Source: Butyrivibrio sp.
GTDB lineage: Bacteria > Bacillota > Clostridia > Lachnospirales > Lachnospiraceae
NCBI RefSeq assembly: GCF_015056685.1
Contig: NZ_SVFW01000007.1
Location: 1 to 64,000, forward strand
Direction of reading: 5' to 3'
Length of the DNA: 64,000 nucleotides
The notes beneath the pieces are model-generated. The model saw only the letters and a list, made by a program, of their open reading frames with translations, had not been told where the DNA came from and made no database searches. The first letter of the stretch is position 1, and each line of letters opens with the position of its first letter. Made by a program: the position numbers and the translations under genes. This document shows, piece by piece, positions 8,077 to 14,759 of this stretch.

Positions 8077-8687
8077 TTTTTCTTCTTTGCCTTAGCTGTT
8101 TTGCTCTTTCCTTTTTTATCAGCAGTCTTTTTTGCAACACTATAGCCAAACTTTCCGACTTTTTCCCCAAGCATAAAATACTCGCCATGGGAATAAGCCA
8201 CAAGCTTAGCCTTTCCAAGATCAAGCCTTCCCTTGTCATCAAGTAATTTGTCATCTACTGTAACACACATAACCTCTGCGATAAAGATAGTATGGCTTCC
8301 CAGATCAATTGACTGTTTTACCTTGCACTCGATATTAACAGGGCTTTCAGCTATTCCCGGAGCTGATATTTTCTGGGATTCAAGAGGTGTTAAGTTCATT
8401 TCTTTAAACTTATCGTATTCACGTCCAGAACGTACACCGCACCAGTCTGCTGCCCTTGTAAGCTTTTTACTTGTGAGATTGACTACAAATTCCCCTGTCT
8501 CCTTGAGAATATCATAGGAATATCTCTCTTTACGCACAGATATTGATAGCATGGCCGGGTCACTACAGATAGTCCCAGCCCATGCAACAGTTATTATGTT
8601 AGGCTTTTCACCCTCACGCTGACAGCTAACCATAACTGCAGGTGTGGGATAAAGCATATTACCTGGTCGCCATATTTCTTTTGCCAT
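8073..8687 (-). CDS. Flavin reductase family protein (FMN-binding)
   Basis: A 204-residue protein of the flavin reductase-like, FMN-binding split-barrel family: MLYPTPAVMVSCQ at the start, NIITVAWAGTICSDPAMLSISV (FMN-binding strand-loop) and VNLTSKKL, then a second barrel half ending SHGEYFMLGEKVGKFGYS. The last 20 residues are a lysine-rich tail (KKGKSKTAKAKKKK) not seen in most members. These proteins bind FMN and transfer electrons, often to small molecules or as NAD(P)H:flavin reductases; the specific role is unknown. It forms a two-gene unit with VanZ through a 4-bp overlap. Confidence 0.88.
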   Translation of the reverse strand: MAKEIWRPGNMLYPTPAVMVSCQREGEKPNIITVAWAGTICSDPAMLSISVRKERYSYDILKETGEFVVNLTSKKLTRAADWCGVRSGREYDKFKEMNLTPLESQKISAPGIAESPVNIECKVKQSIDLGSHTIFIAEVMCVTVDDKLLDDKGRLDLGKAKLVAYSHGEYFMLGEKVGKFGYSVAKKTADKKGKSKTAKAKKKK

Positions 8688-8733
8688 ATAAGCACCGCCT
8701 TATATCCAGGCAGAAAAAACTTTCTGCCACAAC

Positions 8734-10530
8734 TTACTTCATGATTTCTTCCATCTCATCGAGAGCTTCGCCAAATACCTTAAGTGCCGCATCGATAGGA
8801 GCCTTTGTTGTAAGATCAACACCTGCGATCTTTAAGAGGCTTACAGGATCCTGTGTGCATCCGCTTGAGAGGAACTTCTTGTACTGCTCTACTGCAGGAG
8901 CACCCTCTTTAAGAATTCTGTCTGCAATCGCAACAGCAGCAGCAAAGCTTGTAGCATACTGATAAACATAGAAGTTGTAATAGAAGTGTGGAATTCTGCA
9001 CCACTCCCATCCAATAAGTTCATCAGAGATCATATCCTCGCCAAAGTACTCCTTATTGAGGTTATAGTATACATTATAAAGAGACTCTGCTGTAAGAGGC
9101 TCACCATCTTCAGCCATCTTGCAGGTCTTTCTCTCAAATTCCTCAAACATTGTCTGACGGAACATTGTGCTCTTAAAGCTCTCAAGGAAGTGATTTACGA
9201 TAAAGGCCTTTTCTTCCTTGCTCTTAGCATGATCTTTAAGATAATGATACAAAAGAACTTCATTAGTAGTAGACGCTACTTCTGCAACGAAGATCTTGTA
9301 ACCTGCATCAAGAATGTGCTGTGCCTTGCTTGAATACCATGAATGCATTGAATGTCCCATCTCATGAACAAGTGTAAAGACATCATTCAAAGTATCATTG
9401 TAGTTAAGAAGCATATATGGATGCGTTCCGTATACATTTGAGGAATACGCACCGCTTCTCTTTCCTTCATTCTCAACAACATCAATCCATCTGTTCTCAT
9501 ATGCCTCTTTTACGACTGCAAGATAATCTTCGCCAAGAGGAGCAAGGGCCTTAAGAGAGATCTCTTTTGCCTCATCATATGTGACATTCATGTCAAAATC
9601 AGGGATCATTGAAACATATACATCATACATGTGAAGTTCGTCTACTCCAAGGAGCTTTTTCCTGAGTGACACGTATCTGTGCATTTTGTCCATGTTGCCA
9701 TGAATGGACTCAAACAGCGAATCGCAAACTAAAGGTGATACGTTGTTACCATCAACTGCCGCCTCAAAGCATGAATTGTATTTTCTTGCCTTTGACTCGA
9801 AGATCCTGGCCTTAACTTCACCGTCATACATAGCAGTCCATGTATTTTTGAACTCTGCAAATCTTGTATAGAAAGCCTCAAAACTTGCCTTTCTCAAGTC
9901 TCTGTCATGAGACATCTGTGTTGGAACAAATCTTCCCTGTGAAAGCTGAACCTCTTCTCCCTTTGAATCTTTTACTGAAGGGAACTTAAGGTCAGCGTTT
10001 GCAAGCATTCCGAAGGCCTTCTGAGAAGCGCCCTCAAGCTCACTTGCTGATGCCAAAAGAGCTTCCATGTTGCTGTCAAGCATGTGAGCCTTTAATCTTC
10101 TGATGTCCTTTATTGCTCTCTTGTATCTGTCAAGCTCAGGAACCTGTGCATAGAGCTTTTCAAGCTCCTCATCAGAAATATCAACAATCTCAGGGTTCAT
10201 GAAGGCTGTTTTTTCTCCTGCAGCAACGTAAGCTGACATTGACCTTCCGCTCATTCCCTGATACCTAGAGTTGGATGTATCCTGATCAAATCTCTTATGA
10301 GCATATCCATGAACTCTGTCCACTAAAAGTTCAAGTTCCTCTGAAAGTTTAAACGCCTCAAGAAGGCACTTTCCATCAGAAAGCTTCCCCTGAAGAGCTG
10401 CAATCTTATCAGCTACTTCACTTATCTTTTTAAGCTCTTCTTCCCACTTTTCCTCATTTTCGAAAATATCCTCAAGTCGCCATGTAAGTTCCTTTGCGAC
10501 CTCATCTCTTTTTGGTAATCTTTCCTGCAT
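8734..10530 (-). CDS. pepF: Oligoendopeptidase F (peptidase family M3B)
   Basis: A 598-residue cytosolic zinc metallopeptidase. The HExxH motif is in LVHEMGHSMHSWYS, with the third ligand Glu downstream in FVAEVASTTNEVLL; WEWCRIPHFYYNFYVYQYATSFA-like sequence near the C-terminus is the other conserved block (quoted in part: PHFYYNFYVYQYATS). Length and the N-terminal helical region are standard for PepF, which degrades 7-17-residue peptides. AAGGAG precedes the ATG. It may be co-transcribed with the HAD gene that ends 13 bp upstream. Confidence 0.96.
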   Translation of the reverse strand: MQERLPKRDEVAKELTWRLEDIFENEEKWEEELKKISEVADKIAALQGKLSDGKCLLEAFKLSEELELLVDRVHGYAHKRFDQDTSNSRYQGMSGRSMSAYVAAGEKTAFMNPEIVDISDEELEKLYAQVPELDRYKRAIKDIRRLKAHMLDSNMEALLASASELEGASQKAFGMLANADLKFPSVKDSKGEEVQLSQGRFVPTQMSHDRDLRKASFEAFYTRFAEFKNTWTAMYDGEVKARIFESKARKYNSCFEAAVDGNNVSPLVCDSLFESIHGNMDKMHRYVSLRKKLLGVDELHMYDVYVSMIPDFDMNVTYDEAKEISLKALAPLGEDYLAVVKEAYENRWIDVVENEGKRSGAYSSNVYGTHPYMLLNYNDTLNDVFTLVHEMGHSMHSWYSSKAQHILDAGYKIFVAEVASTTNEVLLYHYLKDHAKSKEEKAFIVNHFLESFKSTMFRQTMFEEFERKTCKMAEDGEPLTAESLYNVYYNLNKEYFGEDMISDELIGWEWCRIPHFYYNFYVYQYATSFAAAVAIADRILKEGAPAVEQYKKFLSSGCTQDPVSLLKIAGVDLTTKAPIDAALKVFGEALDEMEEIMK

Positions 10531-10543
10531 TTCTTTTCTCCTT

Positions 10544-11227
10544 CTATATTATTTTAGAGAAATCTCCATCCTGTACGAAGATGTAATCTACGCCATTTGC
10601 CTTGGCTACTCCACCATCGCTAAAAACCTCATTCCCTATCATAACGCATTCAGTAGGGTTTAATCCATGCTTTTTTAACAGTTTTTCCATGAATTCTTTC
10701 TGAGGCTTTTTTACACCATTATCTGACGATATGAAAATGTCATCAAAGTACTTTGCAATATCCACATCTTCAAGCTCTTTCCTGGTAAAAAAGAGCTGTG
10801 CATTAGACAAAAGAAATACCTTTTTCCCGGCAGTTTTAAGATTAGTCAAAAGTCTGTCAGTATCAGGGTATTTGCATAGCTTATCACGTGAAGCTTCCCT
10901 AAAAAATATGCAAAGCCCTTCCAAACTAGTTGGATCAACTGTCTTATTGCCACAATTTCTGATTCCATCTTCTATTAGCCTTGCCCAGACATTTTCAATT
11001 TTTATCTCCGGATACTCCGCGTGAGTCTTCTCAATAAGGGCATCTGTTTCCTCTTTACATGCCAAAAGATATTTCTCACGAAGGTCTGCTCCTGTGTAAT
11101 CTGCGCCATATTCTTCAGAAAGCTTTTGGACCATTTTCACCCAAAGCTCAGGCTGTTCCTCATCTGTGTGGATATCCACTAAAGTTCCATATAGATCAAA
11201 GATGTAATTCTTATATTTGTAAGCCAT
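10544..11227 (-). CDS. HAD superfamily hydrolase (subfamily IA)
   Basis: A 227-residue haloacid dehalogenase-like phosphatase. Motif I is FDLYGTLVD (nucleophile Asp and acid/base Gly-Thr context), motif II LLSNAQ, motif III the Lys in VKKPQKEF, and motif IV MIGNEVFSDGGVA. The cap is of the helical C1 type. Specific substrate unknown; related proteins are YjjG-like nucleotidases or phosphoglycolate phosphatases. A GTG at 11236 is in frame but overlaps the RBS AAGGAGTG; ATG at 11227 is 8 nt from AAGGAG and is preferred. It is 13 bp upstream of pepF and likely shares its transcript. Confidence 0.88.
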   Translation of the reverse strand: MAYKYKNYIFDLYGTLVDIHTDEEQPELWVKMVQKLSEEYGADYTGADLREKYLLACKEETDALIEKTHAEYPEIKIENVWARLIEDGIRNCGNKTVDPTSLEGLCIFFREASRDKLCKYPDTDRLLTNLKTAGKKVFLLSNAQLFFTRKELEDVDIAKYFDDIFISSDNGVKKPQKEFMEKLLKKHGLNPTECVMIGNEVFSDGGVAKANGVDYIFVQDGDFSKII

Positions 11228-11255
11228 ATTCCGCACTCCTTTTACAATTAGGAAG

Positions 11256-11264
11256 ATTATAACA
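11256..11264 (-). promoter_or_regulatory. Extended -10 promoter of the HAD-pepF unit
   Basis: TGTTATAAT on the minus strand is a perfect TATAAT with a TGn extension, about 30 nt before the HAD start codon. No convincing -35 was found at 17 bp. Confidence 0.5.
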
Positions 11265-11294
11265 TTTTTTACCAGTGCAAATTAAAAAATCTTC

Positions 11295-11323
11295 TTTACA
11301 ACATCTATTGTCTATGCTAGAAT
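11295..11323 (+). promoter_or_regulatory. Promoter of tRNA-Trp
   Basis: TTTACA (11295-11300), 17-bp spacer ending TGC, TAGAAT (11318-11323); transcription would start near 11330, 24 nt before the tRNA. Confidence 0.65.
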
Positions 11324-11353
11324 AACATTCGTTGGTGCAAAAGCCATAAATAA

Positions 11354-11425
11354 AGGGGAATCATACAATGGCTAGTATGCCGGTCTCCAAAACCGCTCAT
11401 GCGGGTTCGAATCCTGCTTCCCCTG
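11354..11425 (+). tRNA. trnW: tRNA-Trp (anticodon CCA)
   Basis: A 72-nt cloverleaf: acceptor AGGGGAA (11354-11360) pairs perfectly with TTCCCCT (11418-11424), discriminator G at 11425. The D stem is ATAC/GTAT with GG in the loop, the anticodon loop is CTCCAAA, and the T arm is GCGGG-TTCGAAT-CCTGC. CCA is not encoded. One C-C mismatch is seen at the top of the anticodon stem and the variable loop is 4 nt, but GGTCTCCAAAACC is the typical bacterial tRNA-Trp core. Its 3' end serves as the attachment-like repeat described at 11402, 12367 and 14293. Confidence 0.92.
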
Positions 11426-11587
11426 CTCAAAAAGAAAAGACTGGAATCCAGATAATTGCTGGAGTTTCAGTCTTTTTTGTTGTTAAAAATCTTTTGTTGT
11501 AAATGTCTGTTTTGGTTCAAAAAAGTACATTTTGAAACATTTAAATTAGGGTAATTTTAGGGTACAAATCTGCGTACTAATCATGTA
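11402..11587 (+). repeat. Attachment-like repeat, copy 1 (tRNA 3' end plus flank)
   Basis: Begins inside tRNA-Trp and runs through its terminator to the sequence TACTAATCATGTA. It contains two direct TTAGGGT-type motifs (near 11546 and 11557) that resemble integrase arm sites. It is related along its whole length to copies 2 and 3; copies 1 and 3 share the final 30 bp that copy 2 lacks. Confidence 0.85.
11435..11478 (+). terminator. Terminator of tRNA-Trp
   Basis: Stem AAAAGACTG/CAGTCTTTT (11435-11443 with 11468-11476), inner stem TCCAG/CTGGA, and a run of T. The same hairpin is present after the two other tRNA-end repeats. Confidence 0.85.
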
Positions 11588-11635
11588 TAATGTAGGAAAA
11601 CAGCTATTGATCACGTTTCTTTATAAGAGTTTTAT

Positions 11636-11745
11636 TTGACTGAACATAATAGTTGTAGTAATATGATGGTGCGGAAACGCAATTAAAAGCGATGATATAT
11701 TCTATGGCAAAACGAAACCCTCGGTGTGGCGACATCGAGGGTTTC
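11636..11745 (+). ncRNA. Putative antisense (antitoxin) RNA gene, copy A
   Basis: A promoter TTGACT (11636-11641), exact 17-bp spacer, TAATAT (11659-11664) predicts an RNA of about 75 nt starting near 11671. It ends in a 14-bp hairpin (11714-11727 with 11732-11745). It is convergent with the small membrane-peptide gene at 11785-11871, whose transcript would end in the same hairpin, so the two RNAs overlap at their 3' ends. This is the layout of Fst/RNAII and TxpA/RatA type I toxin-antitoxin loci. A 90%-similar second copy lies at 13564-13673. RNA expression is inferred only. Confidence 0.55.
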
Positions 11746-11784
11746 TTGCTCGTTAGAGTGAGCTATTCTCAGGCTAGTACCGTG

Positions 11785-11871
11785 CTACTCATCCCTGTCT
11801 AGCCATTTGCAAATATAGTAGGCGACTATACTTGCCAATACAGAGATAATGAATGCGATGATATACTCCAT
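11785..11871 (-). CDS. 28-residue membrane peptide, candidate type I toxin
   Basis: ATG at 11871 is preceded by AAAGGAGGTGA with 8-9 nt spacing, one of the strongest RBSs in the window. The peptide is MEYIIAFIISVLASIVAYYI followed by CKWLDRDE: one membrane helix and a charged C-terminal tail, the plan of Fst/TxpA-like type I toxins. A promoter TTGTAA-17 bp-TAATGT (complement of 11938-11943 and 11915-11920) would give a transcript starting near 11908 and ending in the 11714-11745 hairpin. It sits in element X at tRNA-Trp. Toxicity is inferred from architecture; it could instead be a small regulatory membrane peptide. Confidence 0.65.
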   Translation of the reverse strand: MEYIIAFIISVLASIVAYYICKWLDRDE

Positions 11872-11914
11872 GTGCTGCCTCACCTCCTTTCTGCTGGAGG
11901 TACACGGCTTTACT

Positions 11915-11943
11915 ACATTATCATAAGCATAATATCTTTACAA
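11915..11943 (-). promoter_or_regulatory. Promoter of the 28-residue peptide gene
   Basis: TTGTAA, 17-bp spacer, TAATGT on the minus strand, about 37 nt before the strong RBS. Confidence 0.5.
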
Positions 11944-11977
11944 TCTGTTTTTGTCTTTTATATTTTTGCATTTAAAA

Positions 11978-12004
11978 GGCACGAGCGTTCATGGCGCTCG
12001 TGCC
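11978..12004. terminator. Perfect 10-bp hairpin, probable terminator
   Basis: GGCACGAGCG / CGCTCGTGCC with a 7-nt loop; TTTT follows on the minus strand. It insulates the peptide gene from minus-strand transcription entering from the right. The surrounding 12005-12248 region holds no convincing gene. Confidence 0.6.
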
Positions 12005-12108
12005 CTCTATTCAATATTCAGTTGTCAAACGTTAAGGTTACTATAGACCACATGGATGAACAACCTAAATAGCTCTAAACTGGAAAACGTCATTTCTATT
12101 AACTTTTA

Positions 12109-12229
12109 TCATATTGCATTCATTGACCATAAGGTTCTTAACATATAAAATGATTATAGTGACTAAGTTCCAGATACTCGTGAGGACTGGGACCGCGGGA
12201 GGACCTGAGGGCCCTCCTTTAATTTTTTT
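12109..12229 (+). repeat. Right-end block of mini-element X
   Basis: About 120 bp nearly identical to 14134-14255. It contains a GC-rich hairpin (GGAGG at 12198-12202 with CCTCC at 12213-12217, around GAGGGCCCTC) followed by TTTAATTTTTTT, probably a terminator. It lies a little before the tRNA-end repeat in both elements. Confidence 0.8.
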
Positions 12230-12248
12230 CTTGAGGAGTTTTTCTAAT

Positions 12249-12332
12249 ATGCCTAAGCCATATCTTCCGTATGGTAAACAAATCCAAAAACTAATAAATG
12301 ATAAAAGGTTAATAATAAAAGATGCTCGATGC
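12249..12332 (+). pseudogene. Truncated 5' end of an Abi_2-type abortive-infection gene
   Basis: ATG at 12249 is preceded by TTGAGGAG. The first 28 codons read MPKPYLPYGKQIQKLINDKR then LIIKDA. This resembles the N-terminus of Abi_2 (AbiD/AbiF-like) proteins, which begin with K-P-x-L-x-Y-x-x-Q-I-x-K-L and a G-L-I-I-x-D segment. The frame then runs into the tRNA-end repeat at 12367 and loses similarity, so only the first tenth of the gene survives. Element Y lacks this stretch. Confidence 0.55.
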
Positions 12333-12366
12333 TCCTTTCTATCTGTATTTGGGAAAGTCAGGAAAG

Positions 12367-12528
12367 CGGGTTCGAATCCTGCTTCCCCTGCTCATAAAGA
12401 AAAGGCTGGAATCCAGATATTCTCTGAGGTTTCAGTCTTTTTTGTTACTATAATTCTTTTATTGTAAATGTCTGTTTTGGTTCAAGAAAGTACGTTTTGG
12501 AACATTTAATTTAGGGTGATTTTAGGGT
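12367..12528 (+). repeat. Attachment-like repeat, copy 2
   Basis: 26-bp tRNA-Trp 3' end (12367-12392), terminator copy, and flank through a second TTAGGGT-type motif, after which it diverges from copies 1 and 3. It forms the junction between elements X and Y. Confidence 0.85.
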
Positions 12529-12555
12529 GGTAAATCGCTTGTCAATCGTAAAAAC

Positions 12556-12996
12556 TTATTTGAACTTATACTTGTTTCTATAATGCGTAATATTTTTCTT
12601 GTAGGATGGTTTTAGCGTAAGAAGCCAATCCTCTGCTTCAACCAATGCACCGATAATAGATGTAATTCTCACAGAGTATTTCAGTGAATAGCGGCTTTCA
12701 GCTTCCCATCTGGTATACTCATTTGCATTTTTGACAATCTTTTTGGGAACTGAAATGCCATATTTTACACAATGATCTTTGATAAGCCTATCCAAGTCAT
12801 GGATATATAATTCCTTCACTCCATTTGTTTGCTTGTTATAGATGCAATATTTCAACATTTTCTCGATTGCCTGTTGAACATGATATGAAGCTAGATTCTT
12901 CATGTCTTTAAGTCCATTATTACTCTGGTAATTACAAATTGCCTGTCGAGCTAACACTAAATCAGACAACGATTTTGTAAGATATTCCTCAAACAT
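12556..12996 (-). CDS. HEPN domain protein (toxin partner of a HEPN/MNT pair)
   Basis: A 146-residue helical protein. YHVQQAIEKMLKYCI (near residues 38-52) is the conserved HEPN helix, followed by IHDLDRLIKDHC and YTRWEAESRYS. This is the COG1895/COG2250-like branch; the RX4-6H ribonuclease motif of HepT is not visible, so it may not be a ribonuclease. In known pairs the HEPN protein is the toxin and the nucleotidyltransferase neutralises it by NMPylation. The gene starts inside the end of the MNT gene (8-bp overlap), so the pair is translationally coupled. It lies in element Y at tRNA-Trp. Confidence 0.82.
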   Translation of the reverse strand: MFEEYLTKSLSDLVLARQAICNYQSNNGLKDMKNLASYHVQQAIEKMLKYCIYNKQTNGVKELYIHDLDRLIKDHCVKYGISVPKKIVKNANEYTRWEAESRYSLKYSVRITSIIGALVEAEDWLLTLKPSYKKNITHYRNKYKFK

Positions 12997-13369
12997 TCTT
13001 AAAAATAATCTTTCCTTTCGTTAATATATCTCTGGCTACAAATTCTGTACTTTTATCAAGTGCAGCCTGTGAATTAAAAGTCAAGATATCATAATCCTGA
13101 TCTTCGTTTATCTTATAGAGCTTTGTCTTGAAGTCATCATAGGACTTTGACCTAAACAACCTTGACCTTGTTACGTTACTCACTATGGCTAGATCGATGT
13201 CTGACCGTTTAGTACATCTCTTTTCCAGAGATGAACCAAACAGATAAATAGTATCAATCAGCTTACATTCTGCTGCAATCTTAATTATTTCTTCAATAAT
13301 ATCTTTCTTTATGTCTGCAACTCCAAAAGAGTCACCAACATTATTCTTCATTGTTACAATATTGCACAT
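12989..13369 (-). CDS. MNT-family nucleotidyltransferase (antitoxin of HEPN/MNT pair)
   Basis: A 126-residue minimal nucleotidyltransferase. The active-site signature is YLFGSSLEKRCTKRSDIDLA (GS followed by DxD), with a third acidic residue likely in DYDILTF. The longer frame from 13465 starts without an RBS; ATG at 13369 follows AAAGGAG and is preferred. MNT proteins transfer NMP to the HEPN partner and so block it. Overlap with the HEPN gene and location between two attachment-like repeats indicate a mobile toxin-antitoxin unit. Confidence 0.83.
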   Translation of the reverse strand: MCNIVTMKNNVGDSFGVADIKKDIIEEIIKIAAECKLIDTIYLFGSSLEKRCTKRSDIDLAIVSNVTRSRLFRSKSYDDFKTKLYKINEDQDYDILTFNSQAALDKSTEFVARDILTKGKIIFKNV

Positions 13370-13482
13370 GATAACTCCTTTCATCACAAATAATAGCCCA
13401 AAAGGCTTCAAAACAAGGCATTGATTTTTATGATATCGAATATATCTAATGATGTCTTGGTACAATTATAATAACAAAAATA

Positions 13483-13502
13483 GGATGGTATTTCTACCAT
13501 CC
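13483..13502 (-). terminator. Hairpin upstream of the MNT gene
   Basis: GGATGGTA-TTTC-TACCATCC, with TATTTTTG following on the minus strand. It probably ends transcripts entering the HEPN/MNT unit from 13.7 kb. Confidence 0.6.
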
Positions 13503-13563
13503 CATCATTGTCACAACTATCTATTTTCCACTAAGGGGCTCGAACCCACGACGGGAGTTCTAT

Positions 13564-13673
13564 TTGACTGAAAATAATAGTTGTAGTAATATGATTATGC
13601 GGAAACGCAATAAAAAGCGATTATATATTCTATGACAAAACGAAACCCTCGATGTGGCGACATCGAGGGTTTC
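13564..13673 (+). ncRNA. Orphan second copy of the antisense RNA gene (copy B)
   Basis: Same promoter (TTGACT 13564-13569, 17 bp, TAATAT 13587-13592), same body including TGCGGAAACGCA, and same final hairpin (13642-13654 with 13661-13673) as 11636-11745. Unlike copy A there is no short membrane-peptide ORF on the other side: the next reading frame is the unrelated 13721-14170. It may be a relic, or it may still act on the copy A messenger in trans. Confidence 0.5.
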
Positions 13674-13720
13674 TTGCTCGTTAGAGTTACTGCTGTACTT
13701 CGATTATTATGTAAAAATAG

Positions 13721-14170
13721 TTACTCCTGAGTTGATGACTCTGATGATGTAGCATCTACAATAAGTTTACTCCATACAATATAATATGGCGTATCATAAA
13801 TAGTTAGTTTAAGTGGTAAGTTTACTTCATTAAACTCGGTAATGCATGCATCTTCTGGATAATCAAAGACTGTCCCGATTAAATTTGATGTATAAAAATC
13901 CTCATTCTGTCCTGCATTTATTACAGCTGGGTCATTTAGGAAGTCTTCGACTGAATTAAGTGATTCTATTACATTATAAAAATCAACGTCATCTTCAACC
14001 TTCTTCACATATGCTGTACCACTTCCCGTATAATGATTGTCTTCAGTGAATTCATCCTCGAAGTTGCTTCTACAGCAGATGCAACTATAATTGAAGACAT
14101 CGAGAGGTGATAAGAGTGGCATTTCTGACTCCATCATATTGCATTCATTGACAAATAAGGTTCTTAACAT
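13721..14170 (-). CDS. Hypothetical acidic protein, possibly a gene fragment
   Basis: A 149-residue frame with balanced, acidic composition that looks coding from about residue 13 onward. It has a small Cys cluster (SCICC near residue 31) and no membrane segment. No family recognised. The first 12 codons fall within the 120-bp block repeated at the end of both mini-elements, and no ribosome binding site precedes ATG 14170 or the ATG pair at 14134, so it may be the 3' part of a larger gene cut by recombination. The equivalent frame in element X is disrupted. Confidence 0.4.
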   Translation of the reverse strand: MLRTLFVNECNMMESEMPLLSPLDVFNYSCICCRSNFEDEFTEDNHYTGSGTAYVKKVEDDVDFYNVIESLNSVEDFLNDPAVINAGQNEDFYTSNLIGTVFDYPEDACITEFNEVNLPLKLTIYDTPYYIVWSKLIVDATSSESSTQE

Positions 14171-14255
14171 ATAAAATGATTATAGTGACTAAGTTCCAGA
14201 TACTCGTGAGGACTGGGACCGCGGGAGGACCTGAGGGCCCTCCTTTAATTTTTTT
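14134..14255 (+). repeat. Right-end block of mini-element Y
   Basis: Near-identical to 12109-12229, including the GC-rich hairpin and T run. Here it is followed directly by the CTCCTTTCTATCTG motif and the tRNA-end repeat, without the Abi_2 fragment seen in X. Confidence 0.8.
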
Positions 14256-14292
14256 GGCTCCTTTCTATCTGTATTTATGAAAGTCAGGAAAA

Positions 14293-14478
14293 CGGGTTCG
14301 AATCCTGCTTCCCCTGCTAAATGTAAAAAGACTGGAATCCAGATATTCTCTGAGGTTTCAGTCTTTTTTGTTACTATAATTCTTTTATTGTAAATGTCTG
14401 TTTTGGTTCAAAAAAGTACGTTTTGGAACAGTAAAATTAGGGTAATTTTAGGGTACAAATCTGCGTACTAATCATGTA
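14293..14478 (+). repeat. Attachment-like repeat, copy 3
   Basis: 26-bp tRNA-Trp 3' end (14293-14318), terminator copy and the full flank to TACTAATCATGTA, as in copy 1. It closes element Y. The DNA beyond it (a second toxin-antitoxin-like locus) may be chromosome or the left part of a third element with no visible right end. Confidence 0.85.
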
Positions 14479-14526
14479 AAGCAATCAATCATAGCTACAA
14501 CTCAAGTGATCATTTACGAAAAAATA

Positions 14527-14567
14527 AAGCCTTGTCATCCTTATTACGATTTGGATTTACAAGGCTT
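14527..14567 (+). promoter_or_regulatory. 5' hairpin ahead of the 27-residue peptide
   Basis: Stem AAGCCTTG/CAAGGCTT closes 14 nt before the ATG at 14581. The only SD-like AAGG lies inside it, so it may control translation as the 5' stem-loop of fst mRNA does. Confidence 0.45.
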
Positions 14568-14580
14568 AATTTATTGCTAT

Positions 14581-14664
14581 ATGGAAGGCTTGATTGCAGT
14601 ACTTGCCCTTTGTGCAACGTTCTTTGGTCTTGGCTATTCCATCGGTAGGAATAGCAAGCATTAA
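14581..14664 (+). CDS. 27-residue membrane peptide, candidate type I toxin
   Basis: The peptide begins MEGLIAVLALCATFFGLGYS and ends IGRNSKH: one membrane helix and a basic tail, as in Fst- and holin-like type I toxins. The stop codon is inside the 5' arm of a 14-bp hairpin (14660-14673 with 14690-14703) flanked by AAAA and TTTT, which can terminate both strands. An opposing promoter at 14760-14787 would make an antisense RNA ending in the same hairpin. No clear RBS is seen. The frame stays open upstream to a GTG near 14508, so a longer product cannot be excluded. Confidence 0.55.
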   Translation: MEGLIAVLALCATFFGLGYSIGRNSKH

Positions 14665-14753
14665 AATAACCGCCAAGCCTGAACAACTAGCGGTTATTTT
14701 AATCACTATGTAATTTCGGACTAACCGTTGCTGTACGGGTAGCACCTTTTTAT
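14660..14753 (-). ncRNA. Putative antisense antitoxin RNA
   Basis: Predicted to start near 14753 from TTGATT-16 bp-TATAAT (complement of 14782-14787 and 14760-14765) and to end in the shared hairpin 14660-14703. It overlaps the 3' end of the 27-residue peptide messenger. The 5' part, GGTGCTACCCGTACAGCAAC, is not protein-coding. Confidence 0.5.
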
Positions 14754-14759
14754 GCTTTC

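Larger units (their letters stand above)
11402..14318 (+). mobile_element. Two stacked integrase-less mini-elements at tRNA-Trp
   Basis: The 26-bp tRNA 3' end (CGGGTTCGAATCCTGCTTCC plus CCTGCT) recurs at 11402-11427, 12367-12392 and 14293-14318. Each copy is followed by the same terminator and about 100 bp of related sequence. The two inner copies are preceded by a shared 120-bp right-end block (12109-12229, 14134-14255) and by CTCCTTTCTATCTGTATTT...GAAAGTCAGG. This is the pattern of two elements integrated in tandem at the tRNA: element X about 11428-12366 and element Y about 12393-14292. Neither encodes an integrase. Cargo: peptide/antisense-RNA pair and Abi_2 fragment in X; HEPN/MNT and a hypothetical gene in Y. 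Confidence 0.75.

Noticed and set aside
12114..12467. Plus-strand open frame of 117 codons
   Set aside because: It runs through the right-end block, the Abi_2 remnant and the tRNA-end repeat with its terminator. Only codons from 12249 to about 12332 look like former coding sequence.
13525..13556. Sequence resembling a tRNA T-arm (GGGTTCGAGCCCC on the minus strand)
   Set aside because: The T stem does not pair fully and no other tRNA arms are present. It could be an old attachment remnant of another tRNA, but evidence is too thin to list.
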